Shown: positions 1 through 11,254 of the stretch, piece after piece | How positions within the stretch are numbered: position 1 is the stretch's first letter | Layout of the letters: each line of letters begins with the position of its first letter | The notes under the pieces: model-generated | The model's database searches: none | Told to the model about the DNA's origin: nothing | The model's input: the letters and a program-made list of their open reading frames with translations, nothing else | Made by a program: the position numbers and the translations under genes | Assembly (NCBI GenBank): GCA_003586115.2 | Contig: QVOM02000073.1 | Span: 34,090,423 to 34,154,422 of the forward strand | Source of the DNA: Salvator merianae | Lineage: Eukaryota; Chordata; Lepidosauria; Squamata; Teiidae | Direction: 5' to 3' | Length of the DNA stretch: 64,000 bases

Positions 1-238
1 GCCGGGCGGGCCGGGGCGAGGAGCGAGGCCGCCGCCGGGCGGGCCGGGGCGAGGAGTGCGGCCGCCGCTGGGCGGGCCGGGGCGAGGAGCTGGGCATGCG
101 CGCTCGCTAGCCCCGCCCACACGCATGCGCAGTCGCTGGCCCCGCCCACACGCATGCACAGTCGCTGGCCCCGCCCCTAGCCCCGGGCGTCAAAACGGCT
201 AGTAGCCCCGGGTGGCAAAGCGGCTCGCTACGCCACTG
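1..238 (+). mobile_element. CpG-rich hAT-like non-autonomous element, right end only (cut by window start)
   Basis: The sequence is about 80% GC and matches the right end of the complete element at 58485-59218 almost base for base, including the terminal motif GCTCGCTACGCCACTG. A 33 bp minisatellite unit (GCCGGGCGGGCCGGGGCGAG and following bases) occurs about 2.8 times from position 1. It is followed by a 29 bp tandem unit carrying GC boxes (GGCCCCGCCC) and the NRF1-like word CGCATGCGCA at 122-131. The second NRF1-like word, at 151-160, has lost a CpG (CGCATGCACA). The expected 8 bp target duplication would be 239-246; its partner lies outside the window. No coding capacity is credible. Confidence 0.8.
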
Positions 239-2020
239 TGCTTCTCTGTTAAAACTCTCTACATGGCAAACCTCTCTATGTTTGGAATAATTTTAAATTG
301 CAAAATTTCATCAAAAGCTGGAGGCAGTTCCAATCAATTGCTGTTCTCTGCAGCTTGAACTTGCACTGTCTGCCTCCCAGGAAGCTAACGGGACAGGAAT
401 AATCATTCACTGTTATTTTGACAAGTGCTTCAGTCTATTGCTGCGATATAAGATCATATGCTGTGCAGAAAGTTGTAAACACAGAACAGATTTTTCATGC
501 TAAATGAACCTAAACATACTGAGCTCAGCAGAATGCCAAATGAATCAATGAATCTTTTGGTAATAGTATGAAAGAAAAACATCCCTCTCCCAAATAATAA
601 AAGCCAACAAACCAACAATGCTTGCTGGGGCTGACGGAATGTTGTATTAGCTTCTGTGGGTAGGGTATGGTCTGAACATCTGTTATTGAATTCAAAGACT
701 TCTGTTGCCTGGATACATTGAGTCAAAAGTTGGATTAGATGAGAGAAATCCATTTATTTGTATGCTGTCGGCAAATGTCAGAGCTCTTCTTAGCTTGTTT
801 GTCTTCATTCTAGGTTTGTCCTTTAAGGACAAAATCTCAGCTGATGTCAAGATGACAGGCTTTTTGAGATATCTCATTTTGAGGAGGCAGGCTAAACAGA
901 AGAAAACACATATGTGAAGGCCATTCAATTATGTATTTGTTAGATAGGATTTGGGGCACATTTACTTTCTCACAATGTTGCAGTGACTGCCTGACTCAAT
1001 ATGGCTGCTGTTATGGGATCTGTTAGTGAGGGTATTTTAAAATTCAGTATTAACTCAGAGAATATAAATCAATGTATTTCTGTTATTACACAAGAGGAAA
1101 CTTTATTGGATGGACACATGGACACACACATGGATACGCACACAAATATATATATTAATAGTTCTAAATGAGTGCATTAGATTGATTACAGTGTGCAGCA
1201 TATCAAAACAACATAGTAATAGTGTCTTGGAGATAGAGGGAAGTAAAAGCACTGAAAGCATGTGTCCTAGAAAAACAGGTTTCTGAGATAGAGTAAGACA
1301 GGTCTTCTCTTACTCTTTCTCCTCTTCTCCCACTACCTCCTCCTCCTTCTGCTCCTCCTCCCACTCCTCCTCCCCACACAGCATCTTCACAACTTTTTAT
1401 CTGAATAAAATGCAAGCATGAGTACATGCACCCCTAGGTACTAATGCTACAACATCAAAGAGGACTAATTAACACCTTTTACATCCCAGTCATGCATGTG
1501 CTTGCATCAAAAGTTGGAAGTAGTCAGAGTTACATTTATCCAAGTAAGTGTTTGTCATGAACCATTCAATCAAGTGATTAGAGCTTATTTTGTGGTGCAA
1601 TAAACAGGTTTATAATAACAATAGAATAGTCTGTTTTCTTATTAACCACCCAAGGAGGAGAAAGATGGCATCCTGGGAGAAGGTCAATCTAGATCCAAAA
1701 TATATATACTGTCCTCAGGTTGGCAACCTAGGGTCTTCAAAAACCAAGCATTTACATTATAGTGATGGTTATGAAGGACCAGTTAGAATAAACTATGCCA
1801 TTGCTCAAGACTGACTGCTGCTTTGCTATGCATGTGCAAGTGCTTGACAAACAATATATTTTGCCTCTAAATATAAAAGTCAAAGATAATTCCAGATGTT
1901 GTGCACTGTGGAGAAGAACATGAGGACAAATGAAACTTCAGCTATGGTGCTATGTCACAGCAAAGCACGGAAGGAAATTCTGCCATACTAAAACTAAAGA
2001 CCCAATGATTTAGTATCATA
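239..2020. other. Non-coding stretch, no gene recognised
   Basis: AT-rich sequence without a convincing open frame or known repeat. The only local oddity is a pyrimidine-rich, TCC-biased tract at about 1311-1376. The longest open frame here (about 99 codons on the minus strand, 454-753) has no recognisable motif. Confidence 0.6.
1311..1376. repeat. Imperfect (TCC)n pyrimidine tract
   Basis: Runs of CTCCTC, CTTCT and CTCC on the plus strand give nearly pure polypyrimidine for about 65 bp. It reads as poly-Gly/Glu/Arg in the opposite-strand frame, so the open frame over it is a compositional artefact. Confidence 0.8.
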
Positions 2021-2544
2021 AAGCCTTTCTGCACCTACCTCCTCTGTTAAGAATAGTAGGGCAGCAACAGAGCAATCCATTACAAACCTGGGACAGATTG
2101 CTCAGGACTGGAACATCATCATCCACATGGTGATGGTGTATGCCGGCCCAGCCCCCATGCTGGCCTTGAAGCTGGCGTGAGCTTTGGAGCCAGCCTGCAA
2201 GAGCTTCAATGGTAGGAACAAAGGTTCCTGGTCTTGGAGTCCCTGGGGAATCCATTTTGACAGTACAATAAGTTGTGCTGCTAAAATGGGTCCTCCTCTA
2301 ACTGGAACACAGAGGCATGCACATTCTGCAAGCCTCTGTGTTCTGGATTAGGGCCTGCTAGTAGGATGGTAGACATCAATATCAAGGTCTATCAGTGATC
2401 CAGATCAAAGGCCTCTTGATCTGGATCACACTCTGCCCTGCGTGGACAAAGCATACTGGCAGTGGACAGGACCTCTTATATGCCACATTAACATGTAGAA
2501 GGGAAGGGAGACCCTTAGTCCACCAGGCAGTGCAAAAAGGCCCA
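2021..2544 (+). mobile_element. Family A non-autonomous DNA element (MITE), copy A1
   Basis: The left end AAGCCTTTCTGCAC pairs with the inverse of the right end GTGCAAAAAGGCCC, giving TIRs of about 14 bp. Inside are the two palindromic words typical of this local family: GGTAGACATC...AAGGTCTATC near 2367-2395, and a CTGCCCTGCGTGGACAAAGC block near 2433. The same order and spacing recurs in copies at about 4.7, 15.5, 26.3, 48.4 and 61.6 kb. No clear target-site duplication remains, so superfamily (hAT-like suspected from the ends) is inference. No open frame of interest. Confidence 0.65.
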
Positions 2545-2874
2545 TAGAATTTCATGCAAAATTGATGCAGACCTCATTTTGATGATTATATGAATTATGT
2601 TTTGGTGTCAAGTTCAGCTGCTGCTAAGAAAATGAATAATGCAGCACGCACACCTACCTTCTTTACTACAATGAATAATCTACATTTATTTTTGATACCT
2701 GCTTGTGGTTCAGTCTTCTCTCCTTGTACATTACATTTCAGTTCCTACAACATGCTAGTACCCAGGCACAGGAGGATTGGAGAGAGCTGTTGCTCTACAT
2801 AAATAGATCAGATGTTTCAGGTGGATTGAAGGAAAAAATTATGAAAACAATTAGAACTTGGTCCTGTTAAGATA

Positions 2875-3400
2875 TATAATGTTTCCAGGGCAGGTCACAA
2901 CAATAAAAGGATAAAATATATAGAATATCCCTAAAACATATTTAAAATATAATCAATCCTCCCTCCTTCCCTGGCAGGACAGCATTCAGAGGAAGCTAAC
3001 AAGGGCCTGGGTCAAGAGGTATGTTTTAACCAGGTGTTGAAAACCATATAATTTAGGTGCCTGGTGAACCTCCAGAGGCAGACTGTTTCAAAGTCTGGGG
3101 GCCAACACAGAAATGGCCCTTTTGCAAATCCTGCCTTTTGCTCATTTGAGAAATGAGGAACCACAAGAAAATCCTCTCCTTGAGATCTCAATGTCTGTAT
3201 GGAAGAAGGCATTCTTTCAGATAACTGGGAATCAAGATGTTTAGGGCTTTGTATGTTATCATCAACACCTTGAATTGGACTCAGTAGTAAATAGGTAATC
3301 AGTGCAGATGTTTTGGAACCAGCATGATATGTCCCCAGCCAGAGACTCAGATACCAGAGCATGGATCACTGTGACCAAGTTATCCCTATCCAAGAAGGGC
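2875..3400 (-). mobile_element. L2-type LINE, 3' fragment (ORF2 C-terminus)
   Basis: Read on the minus strand, 3362-3012 is open for 116 codons and translates to the degenerate C-terminal region of an L2-clade reverse transcriptase. It shows a LRSQGEDFLVVPHF block, then a WPPDFETVCLW block where L2 proteins have their APRLWNSLP motif, then a conserved FNTWLKH block just before the stop. The AT-rich 3' trailer continues to about 2875. It is 5'-truncated like most L2 copies. Frame loss and divergence indicate an old, inactive copy. Confidence 0.65.
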
Positions 3401-3553
3401 TGAAGTTGGCAAACCCGTCAGAGATGTAGGTAGGCACTCATAGCTACTGCTGCATGATATAAAATCTTTTTAAAAAAACCAAACATGCTCTGCGGTTTCT
3501 AGCATATTAACCAATACAAATATAACTTTAACAAAACCTATATAAAATGTGAA

Positions 3554-3555
<2 letters not shown>

Positions 3556-3587
<32 letters not shown>
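3556..3587. repeat. (CA)n microsatellite
   Basis: Sixteen uninterrupted AC dinucleotides. Confidence 0.97.
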
Positions 3588-3588
<1 letters not shown>

Positions 3589-4678
3589 TCCATTTGGCGT
3601 TGCTAATTTTGAATTACAATATTTAAATTTTAGACTTTCATTATGCTATTACAACTAGCTTAATTTCTTTTCCCAGAGATTAAGGATGAAAAGTTGGTTG
3701 TTATCCAAGCATCATAATTCCAAGACATATTCTGATTCTTATGCTAAGGCACATTGTTCTGAAATTAGTATAAGTTCCAGCATTTGGGGCTCAGGTTTGA
3801 AGCAAGTATTCAATATCTTTATTGCTTTTCATTTATTCCATGTGCACTGTTATATATTCAATACTTGTATATTCCTATATTTTTATATTCCAGTATTTAA
3901 AGTATGTGATTTTTTTTATTGTGTACTTTTGTTTGTTTGGCAGCCGCCTACATAATTTTTTTAAATAATCCTGCCCAAATCTTGCTAACAGCGATGCTCT
4001 GGACAAAAGCCCCTCCAGAATGATAGCCTGATGGCTAGAGAGCTTGGGGGCGGCAGCGCTGTCCCTGTGTATGTTTTATCATCCTTTCAGCCCCAACATC
4101 TGCAGTGGCTGATTCCAGAATGGCAGCTCCGTCCAGATGGTAAGTTACAGCGTTGTTTCGGGAAAACCCACCAGCAGAGCCAGGTTTTCCCAAAATAGCA
4201 GGATTTAGGGGGAATATACTGCACCTGTGGTAAGGTTGCCACAGATATGTGTGGCAATCCCTCCATAGCTCAGACATAATGGTGTTAAATATCCCCCATC
4301 TCGACAGGGCCTAAGTAAACTTATTTTCTGTGTCCCAGAATATGTTCTCCCATGCCTTACTTTGTCTGTTGACATATTTTGACAGACATATTTAATTACT
4401 TAAATAGGGAATTGGCTTTTCTCAATGCTAGTTAATGGGGAAAAGCTGCCTAGATTCAAAGTGTCAAATCATAGTCACTATAGCAGTCATTGTCCATGAA
4501 GTGTAATGCTGCAGTTCTTGACTGGCATGGATTTCACCTATGACAGATCACAAACACTGTATTTCTCATGGGATATAATGCTGTACACCAGTAGAAAGAA
4601 GAATGACTCCCATCAGAAACAATCACCAAAAATAGAAACACTCACAGGATGTGTGACTTCTCTCTTTGCAAGTTAGAA
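3588..4678. other. Non-coding stretch with short palindromes
   Basis: No gene recognised. Around 4220-4265 there is a small hairpin (GTTGCCACA / TGTGGCAAT), and near 4150-4195 a GGGAAAACCC / GGTTTTCCC pair. These suggest a decayed MITE that I cannot delimit. Confidence 0.45.
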
Positions 4679-5480
4679 TGCTTCTGCATTTACCTGTGGT
4701 GATTCATATCACAGGATCCCACCATGGCCTGGAATAAGAAATCTTTCCAGCTGAAATGGATTGCACTTGGAGCAGTTCTGGTCTACCCCCCTCACCGGCC
4801 ATCAGCCTTCAAAAGCTCCACCAGTCAGGAACAAAAATTCCTGGACTCAGAGTCCCTTCAGAAGTCTTCTGCACACCTCCATGGTCTAGTCTACTCCAGA
4901 CTAGGACACCAGTAGACCTATTTAAACAGGTCTACCTGTAGTCTGAAACAGGAGACAATGGGCCTTTTCGCACTACACTAGTGAGCATCTGCATACTCAC
5001 TAGTGAAGTGTGTCTACACCATGTGGATTCCCTCGTGATTGGGAGCAGGCTACAGCTGATCCTGATCACTATTTGCTGTGGATCACAAAATCATGCTGCC
5101 CAGCTATACCGGGAGCAGCTGGACTGCTCCCAGTACATAGTGTTTGTACCCATTTCTGGGTGCGTATGCTGCCATGTTTCCAGTTGCTGTGGCCATGGCT
5201 GGAAGTTTCCCCGACTGCTGTCATGGCGTGGGCCACCAGCATTCACACTACAAATCCCAGTAGCCCATTGCTTGTATGTTTCAGGCCTTGCAGCACCAAT
5301 GGCTTTTGCACTGCAAAGTCTGTTCCACCATGCAAAAAGACCCAATTTGTTGGCCTTCTGATTCATATTAGACTCTGTCCTGTTCAGACAGAGCATACTA
5401 GCAAGGAGCAGGCCTCCCTTAAACCACACTAGCATGTGGACTTGTTAATTGGAATACCAGTAAGTGCAGTAAGGTCCTTA
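4679..5480 (+). mobile_element. Family A MITE, copy A2, interrupted by a family B MITE
   Basis: The left part (4679-4956) shares with A1 the TTCTGCA terminal word and a CAGGAACAAAAATTCCTGGA block, and has the internal palindrome AGTAGACC...GGTCTACC at about 4911-4938. The right part (5347-5480) has the other palindromic block (CTCTGTCCTG...CAGAGCATACTAGC), a CACTAGCATGTGGAC word and the end GTAAGTGCAGTAAGGTCC. The two halves are separated by about 390 bp that belong to a different family (B1), implying a nested insertion. Ends are approximate. Confidence 0.6.
4957..5346 (+). mobile_element. Family B MITE, copy B1 (nested in A2)
   Basis: It begins TGGGCCTTTTCGCAC and ends GTGCA-like then AAAAAGACCCA, giving a TIR of about 12-16 bp. 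The middle (GGAGCAGCTGGACTGCTCCC near 5110, and a TTTCTGGGTGCGTAT block near 5153) matches the minus strand of the copy at 44514-44979. Overlapping open frames of 114-140 codons on both strands are by-products of the element, not genes. No clear target duplication was found. Confidence 0.55.
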
Positions 5481-8400
5481 CAGAAAGGTTTCCTTACAGT
5501 GCAGAAGCAATCAGTAAAATAGCTGCCAGATTGCATTGGGGTTGCCTTTTCACCTGAGTGGTTTGGTGTCAAACCATTGGAGGGAAGGTCCAGAACCATA
5601 AATTAGGAAGCAAGCCACACTTTTCTGATTGTGTATTACTGAAATTTTGTACTAAGAAACTATGTATGACGATACTGTGTCAATCCCTTGCTAGGACATG
5701 ATCAGCAAATCCACAAGCTGCAGATTCTTCTTGTATCATTTTACAGCTGATTACTGTCCATTGGGCAGTTTTGGTTCAGGGCCTGCCAGTTGCTGACCAA
5801 TATATAAGCTGTCATTATCCTTAATTTCTTATCATGGATTGTAAGAAGCTGCTAGCTTACCTGTACCTTGAGGAGAAAAATGGCTTTGTCAATAAAATAT
5901 GGATAAACAAACTCACTTTGAATGCCTACACTTGGGACAAAGATGTCATCACTATCTATTCTTTGGCAATGCTGTAATAAGCATGTCAAAAAAGGTGTTT
6001 TAAGAGTCCAAGACAGTGGCTTTGTCACTGCTGCTGTAACTGCTTTTGGGTCCTTACCTGCATGGATCTAATGCAGGTTGCTGCTATTGACTTTTCTAAA
6101 ATGAGATGCTAAGAAAGAAATGGTAACTTCGTCTTACAGTAGGGAGGAAATTTTTCTTCTCCAGCTGCACGGTAACTTGGCAAAGGCTAATGGGTGAGTC
6201 CAGTTTTATTTGGGGATTGAAAGAGATGTATATCATATAAACTTAGATCTAATACTATATGAGTTTAGCTGCCACCCGGAAGACCACAGTTAACTTAGCC
6301 AGAGTGGGACCTTCTGATGTTCCTGGATGACATTTCTCATGAACTGTACCCAACACAGTCAGAGATTGTGAAAATTGTGCCCAACAACTTCTGAAGGGCA
6401 CCAGGTAGACTGATCTGGTCTCCAGACAGCTTACTGACTTGATATAAGCATCTTACTGAAGTTCTCTTCCTTTTCTTTTACGAGTCTCTTGAAAATGGAA
6501 AGTGTGTTACAGTACAAAAAAAGACCTGATGAGTTAGAACCCTTGATGTCTTCACTATGACTATATTTCACGCAGTGGAAAAAAAAAAAAAGCAAAAATT
6601 TCCCTTCAAAGCTGTTCATCTGGGAAATTATCTGAGAAGAGAAAATGTAATGTTAACACTGCATTTCAACTCTCAGAACAGCAATATGATATTTCAAAAT
6701 GAAATCTGAGATACAAATAATAAGGAAACTTTTTTCAGTTTCAGGTTTTGAAAATTGAAAAATGTATATGCTTTATATCTGTGAAGCATGGCATGGTTGT
6801 AAGCAGTCATTTTTGGTTTATTTTATAAAGAGTTAGATAATATACATTAGTCTTTTGAAACTTAGCATCTTCCAGCTCTCACCACACTTGACCACTGGCT
6901 ATTCAGATGGGCTAAAGGCATGAAAATACAATTACAGGGTATCAGGGTGAGGAAACTATTATTTAAACACCAATCTTGATGTAATGTTTGTAAAATATAG
7001 ATAGTATTAGTGCTTATTGCAGCTATGTTTTTTTTTTCCTCTGAGGCAGGGGTGTGTAGCTAATCTATGATATCATAACACAGGAGCACTGGTATGCATA
7101 TAATGACAGCAAATTATTTCAATAACCCTAGAAGAGTGAAGCCAATCCAGCATTGGCTCCAGAGTCAATTTAACTTCCTCTTCATGGATTAAAACTGGCA
7201 CAATCCCATTAACCTCAGGGCACATCTGTCATAAGCGGAGGCTTAGCGTGGGTGAAATGGCCCCTGACAAAGGAAACAATATGGGCTGAAATTAAAAACA
7301 TGCATAGAGTGCAATAATAAACATATATTTAACTTAACAGTTAGCCAAATGCCTTAAGACAGCTTCCTTTTGCTTCCTGGGTCCTTGGCAAAAACCCAGG
7401 CTCACTCAGTAACAGATATGTCCCTGGCTTTGAACCCACTTTGTTCTTACCAGGAATTCTGAAAGCTTATCTGATGATCCTCTATTTTAACAGACAACCA
7501 ACCCCTTTCTCTCCCCTTCCCCTCCAGATAGTCAGAGAAGCCACCTACATTGAAGTTTTAATCCACATTCAATATGCTTTCAGAATGAAAGAACAGAACA
7601 GCAAAGTGAGAGACCGTTTCCATTCACATTATCAAACCCAGAAAATTCACCTTTAGGTACATAATGTGAAAAGAAAATAACTAACAATTTTGCTGATAAG
7701 TTCTCTTACTCTGAAGATGGATCAAATGTGGATTAAAACTTAGCTGTAGCTGGGCCCACAGCCAGGATCTGCACAGGAAGGGAGAAAGTGCTATAATTTT
7801 TTGATTGGACAGTGGGAGGAAGTCCTCACACCCAGGAAATAGCCGCCACTATGAGAGCTTTTCAAACCACTCTGCCATTAAAGTGTCGAACAACGCTTTT
7901 GGTGGCATGGTGGGAGAAGAGGCCAGCACTCATGCAGACACTATGCTCTTCCTCTGCATCAAATGTGCAACAAGGGGGGAGAGTCTGGCAGACACTGCCC
8001 ACTTGTTGTGAATTCAAAGTGCCATACATGTCCTGTCCCCTTTTACTTCAGCCATCCATTTGATGTGGGCTGACAGTATGTGTGGCACTCTCCTACATGC
8101 GTTTGTTTGTGTGTGTGTGTGTGTGTGTGTGTTGCATACACCTATGCAAGAGGATCCTGGCTGAGGAGAGAGGCTATGATTCCTCATCTTATTGAAAGGC
8201 AGCATTGCTTATCAAAGGGACATTTAGCCATGTCTGCTTTGTAAATTCTCCCTCTGCAAGAAAAACGGTATCTGCTCCCATTTCAACCAAGGAAGGAGCA
8301 GAGAATATGGTGTGCACTGAAGGATGAACTGAGGCACTCAGTGGATGCAAACAAATGAGCACCATCCTTCTCTATAATTTCAAAGACATGAAGTAGTGTT

Positions 8401-8588
8401 TAGACATGTACGTATAAATAAAACTGAAATATCTGTTCATCTGTTCAGCATGAAGGAGGTTGTCAGGTCTTAGGTAAATAAAAAAGATTAACTGAATCTA
8501 TCATGAAAATCTGACTACATTTTACAAAAATCATGTCTTGTTATTTAGCATACAGACCTTGATGACATGACTTCTTTTAATATTTTTT
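5481..8588. other. Non-coding stretch, no gene recognised
   Basis: About 3 kb of AT-rich sequence with no convincing coding region. A low-divergence-looking block at about 7190-7330 is a candidate conserved non-coding element. A GT microsatellite lies at 8109-8132. Confidence 0.55.
8109..8132. repeat. (GT)n microsatellite
   Basis: About twelve uninterrupted GT units after a GTTTGTTT lead-in. Confidence 0.95.
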
Positions 8589-8885
8589 GAAGAAGAAGAA
8601 GAAGAACTTGGTTTTTATACCCCGCTTTTCTCAGCCGAAGCTGACTCAAAGCGGCTTACAAGGTTATTTGTCACCCGAAGGCTTACATCTGTCTATCTTC
8701 CGCATCACACAATGTGATGCTCCCTATTTATCTACTTGCAATTACTTGCTTTCGAACAGCTAGGTTGGCTGGAGCTAGAGGCCAGTAGAGGGCGCTCATC
8801 CCCTCTACACGGCAGACAGGGGCCTTGAACTCTGATCCTTCTACTGAAAGATCAGTGCCTTAGCCTTCCGTGCCACCGTGCCTCA
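8589..8885 (-). mobile_element. tRNA-derived SINE with (TTC)n tail, near full length
   Basis: Read on the minus strand it starts with a degenerate tRNA-like head: GGTGGCACGGAAGGCTAAGG in the A-box position, then AGTTCAAGGCCCC in the B-box position about 45 bp later. A family-specific body follows, then a 3' tail TGTAAGCCGCTTTGAG...AAAAGCGGGGTATAAAAACC of the kind shared with L2-type LINEs, ending in a TTC repeat. The A/B boxes would give an internal Pol III promoter. It is not a tRNA gene: no cloverleaf closes beyond the head. Mobilisation by an L2-type LINE is inferred from the tail. Confidence 0.75.
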
Positions 8886-9149
8886 ATATATGTATATACT
8901 GTAGTTCTATGGCTTTTTGACTTCCACCTGCTTAGGAACGTGGCACTGGGAAAAAATCTTTATTAAGGCAGGATCTGCACTAGACCTTTATGCTTAGTAT
9001 GTGCAGGGTTTGCCATGTGGAATCAATAATTGCTACAGTGCTTTAAATACAGAGTTGTTGGATGAGCTGCTACTGCCACTGCTCAAGGGGACTTACTGAC
9101 CCCCTTGGCAGTGTTCCTTCAAACACAAGACATGGTCCCATAAAGACTG
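8886..9149. other. Short dispersed-repeat-like stretch
   Basis: A block at 9069-9127 (CTGCCACTGCTCAAGGGGAC...CCCCCTTGGCAG) resembles one at 35553-35607 (CTGCCGCTTGAGGGGACTTA). This suggests two copies of a further small repeat family whose ends I cannot fix. Confidence 0.35.
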
Positions 9150-9640
9150 AAGACCGAATTTAGGGGCCTGTTTGCACCTGTTCGATGGAGCAATCCAGGC
9201 CTCTCAAATTAAAGTGTGTAAAGAATTCTGCCCAATGGGGTTTGGCGGGGGGACAGCTTTCATGGGGTTTGCAGAGCCTATAAATTCTTATATTCCACCC
9301 AAACCCTGAAAGGGGGACTGAAACATTCAAGATATTTCCTTCAAGAGGACAGGAAATATTTGGTGGTCAGAAGTTCATGATCCCACACTGGATAACTCTG
9401 TTCTGCAAGTTTTAATTGTTTGGAAACAAAGGCACATGGGTGGAGTTCTCCAGTATCCGGATCTTTTTGTAAGAGAGCACCTCCCATAGCAACATCACTG
9501 GCATTGCACTGCACCACGAGTAGGATCAGGATGCTTGAGAGTCATTTCTTTCGCAAATACAGCTTTAAGACTTCGGCTGCTAAAATCCTAAACTCATCAG
9601 ATGTAAACCTATTTACAGCTTGACAATTTTCTTCTACGAC
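9150..9640 (-). pseudogene. Ty3/Gypsy RNase H fragment (decayed)
   Basis: Translation of the minus strand from about 9575 gives LKHPDPTRGAVQCNASDVAM, then a GALLQKDPDTGELHPCAFVS block and a KQLKLAEQSYPVWDHELL block. This is the characteristic start of the Ty3/Gypsy RNase H domain: it keeps the N-ASDVAMGGALLQ region, with Asn where the first catalytic Asp is expected, and the acidic E/D of HELL. Further downstream, in broken frame, YKNL-ALQTP-KLSPRQ corresponds to the DHKNL...R.LSPRQ segment. In-frame stops break it at several points. In a live element the domain removes the RNA strand after reverse transcription; here it is non-functional. Confidence 0.75.
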
Positions 9641-9983
9641 GGTTCTCAATTTCTGGATCACATTCTCTCAACGTGAAAGATCACAATATTGTAATTCCAG
9701 GACTCAGAACTCTGGAAAGTCTCTGGCTTCAAATTCTCAAGTGGTCAGCATTCCTAAACCCCAATGAGTGGTAAGACCTGTAAGTTAATTGTAAAAGATG
9801 ATGCGAACCGCTTCAGTGGGGAACTCTCTGCAGCGCGGCATTAGGTACATGCATAGTTGTGTTAAGAATATGGAGTTTGGCTGGATTCCCATTAAATGTA
9901 TTGGATAAACATATACTGGGTGGTGGGGGTGTATGGTGCCTGTCTCTACTGTCTCTTCCTACTTGGTGCTCATGCTCATACCA

Positions 9984-10990
9984 TCAGCACTGTTGCCCCC
10001 TTTGAAATCCCAAATCCAAGAACTCCTCCTCCAAGCCCCCTGCAGGAGGTAATATTTTGAGAAATACTTTGGCCGGACCTGGAAACTTTGTAGCAGGACT
10101 GACACATCCCTGTTCAGTGCCCAGCAGTTCGACTGTCAATAGCTGGGCCTCTTGCGAAGTTTTCAACCATTCCCTGGGAGGCTCCTGTCCTGCAGCCATG
10201 TAAATATTGATAGACTCAGTGTCCTCATCTTCATTGCTGCTATCCATCCCCAAATTACAAGTCTCTTCTCTAGCCTTAAGTTCCTCCATTTTCTTGAGTA
10301 ATTAATTTACTGCTTCTTGACTGCCAGGGTATTCCCCCAGTAGCTCATAGTCCTCTGCTTGGTCTGCTTGTTTCTATGATGGCCCAGCAGCTGAAGAGCA
10401 GGGGTGACATGGCTTCTTGAGCAGCATAATCCAGTGGCCATTGCTGAGAAGCCCCAAGTGAAAAACCCTGATATTGTAATCTCTGTGAACAATACTCTGT
10501 AGGCTTGCCTACTCTGCTTGGTGCTTCTTCCATCTGGGATCCTGAAACCAACTGGAATACCACTGTGTTTGAAATCCCTTGAGTGGTTGATAAGCCATGG
10601 TTGCCCTAGCAGCAGCTGCCATGACTGTCTATTACCTACTACGATCACTTCTGTGCCTGTGGCCCCCATCCACTTTTCCCTGGTAGCAGGTTCCTGGTGG
10701 CAGTAATCTGTTTATCTGTCCATTGCCTCAGACCCAACTGCAAGACTGGGGTGTTCATGCAAAGTCCTCTATAATCAGTCTGACTCATGTTCAGCAAAAC
10801 AGTGTCTGATATGACCAGGACCATGGTATTTCAACTTGGTCTGAAGCTCCCACACCTAGGCACTCAGGTCTTGGTTGGCCCACAAACTCCTGTTATGGGT
10901 GTTTGCAAACTACTGCATAGTTCCGCCAGTTCAGTAATGGTTTGCTCCAACATTGAAGGAATGTCCTCCATGATTTCGAAGTCTTCCCTG
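9984..10990 (-). pseudogene. Gag-like decayed coding region of the Ty3/Gypsy remnant
   Basis: Between the putative LTR and the RNase H fragment, minus-strand frames 10669-10307 (120 codons) and 10289-9984 (101 codons) are open. A shorter frame near 10970 begins MEDIPSMLEQTITELAELCS, a short amphipathic, coiled-coil-like start as in many gag proteins. The middle is rich in Gln, Gly and Pro. The second frame has an acidic patch (SSNEDEDTESIN). I cannot place a zinc knuckle or protease motif. The assignment rests mainly on position, so it could also be an unrelated decayed gene. Confidence 0.4.
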
Positions 10991-11042
10991 TGTTTTGAGC
11001 TGGTGGCATTCTGTTACTCTGTCAGAAACACCACTTAGACCC

Positions 11043-11254
11043 TGAGCCCAGGAGTCAGGAAACAGGTAAAGAAGTAAAGCAGCATGTTCTTCATTTTATT
11101 GCAATAACAGAATACAAAGGATACTTGAAAGCAGTCAGGCATATAAACATGCCAGTCATGTTTATATAACAGTCAGTCATATAAACATGCCAGGCATATA
11201 AACATGCCAGTCCTTTCCTATGCCTCCTTATGCCATTACCCAGTAGTCATAACA
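11043..11254 (-). repeat. Putative 5' LTR of the Ty3/Gypsy remnant
   Basis: On the minus strand it starts TGTTATGACTACTGGG and ends ...GGGCTCA, i.e. TG...CA boundaries, about 212 bp. A polyadenylation-type AATAAA lies at 11100-11095 near its end, as expected for R/U5. A few bases downstream is TGGTGTTTCTGAC, which begins with TGG as a primer-binding site would. No second LTR is present in the window to prove it, and the exact borders are inference. Confidence 0.45.
11136..11212. repeat. Short tandem repeat of an ATAAACATGCCAG-type unit
   Basis: The word GGCATATAAACATGCCAGTC or close variants occurs about three times. The unit is itself palindromic in part (GGCAT...ATGCC). It lies inside the putative LTR and could be an enhancer-like repeat. 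Confidence 0.8.

Larger units (their letters stand above)
9150..11254 (-). mobile_element. Ty3/Gypsy LTR retrotransposon remnant (LTR, gag-like region, RNase H)
   Basis: On the minus strand the order is a putative 5' LTR (11254-11043), a leader with gag-like decayed coding sequence (about 10990-9984), then a reverse transcriptase/RNase H junction and RNase H region (about 9640-9150). Protease and most of the reverse transcriptase are missing, and no 3' LTR is seen, so this is an internally deleted, 3'-truncated relic. The RNase H assignment is the firm part; the LTR and gag calls follow from position, composition and LTR hallmarks. Multiple stops and frameshifts mean it is dead. Confidence 0.65.

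Noticed and set aside
1203..1427. Gly/Glu/Arg-rich minus-strand frame
   Set aside because: It comes from the polypyrimidine tract at 1311-1376.
5010..5435. Three overlapping frames of 114-140 codons
   Set aside because: They lie within the family B MITE, on both strands, and the related copy at 44.5 kb does not preserve them.
8830..8885. Possible tRNA gene on the minus strand
   Set aside because: A- and B-box-like words are present, but no acceptor or anticodon stem closes, and it continues into a SINE body with a (TTC)n tail.
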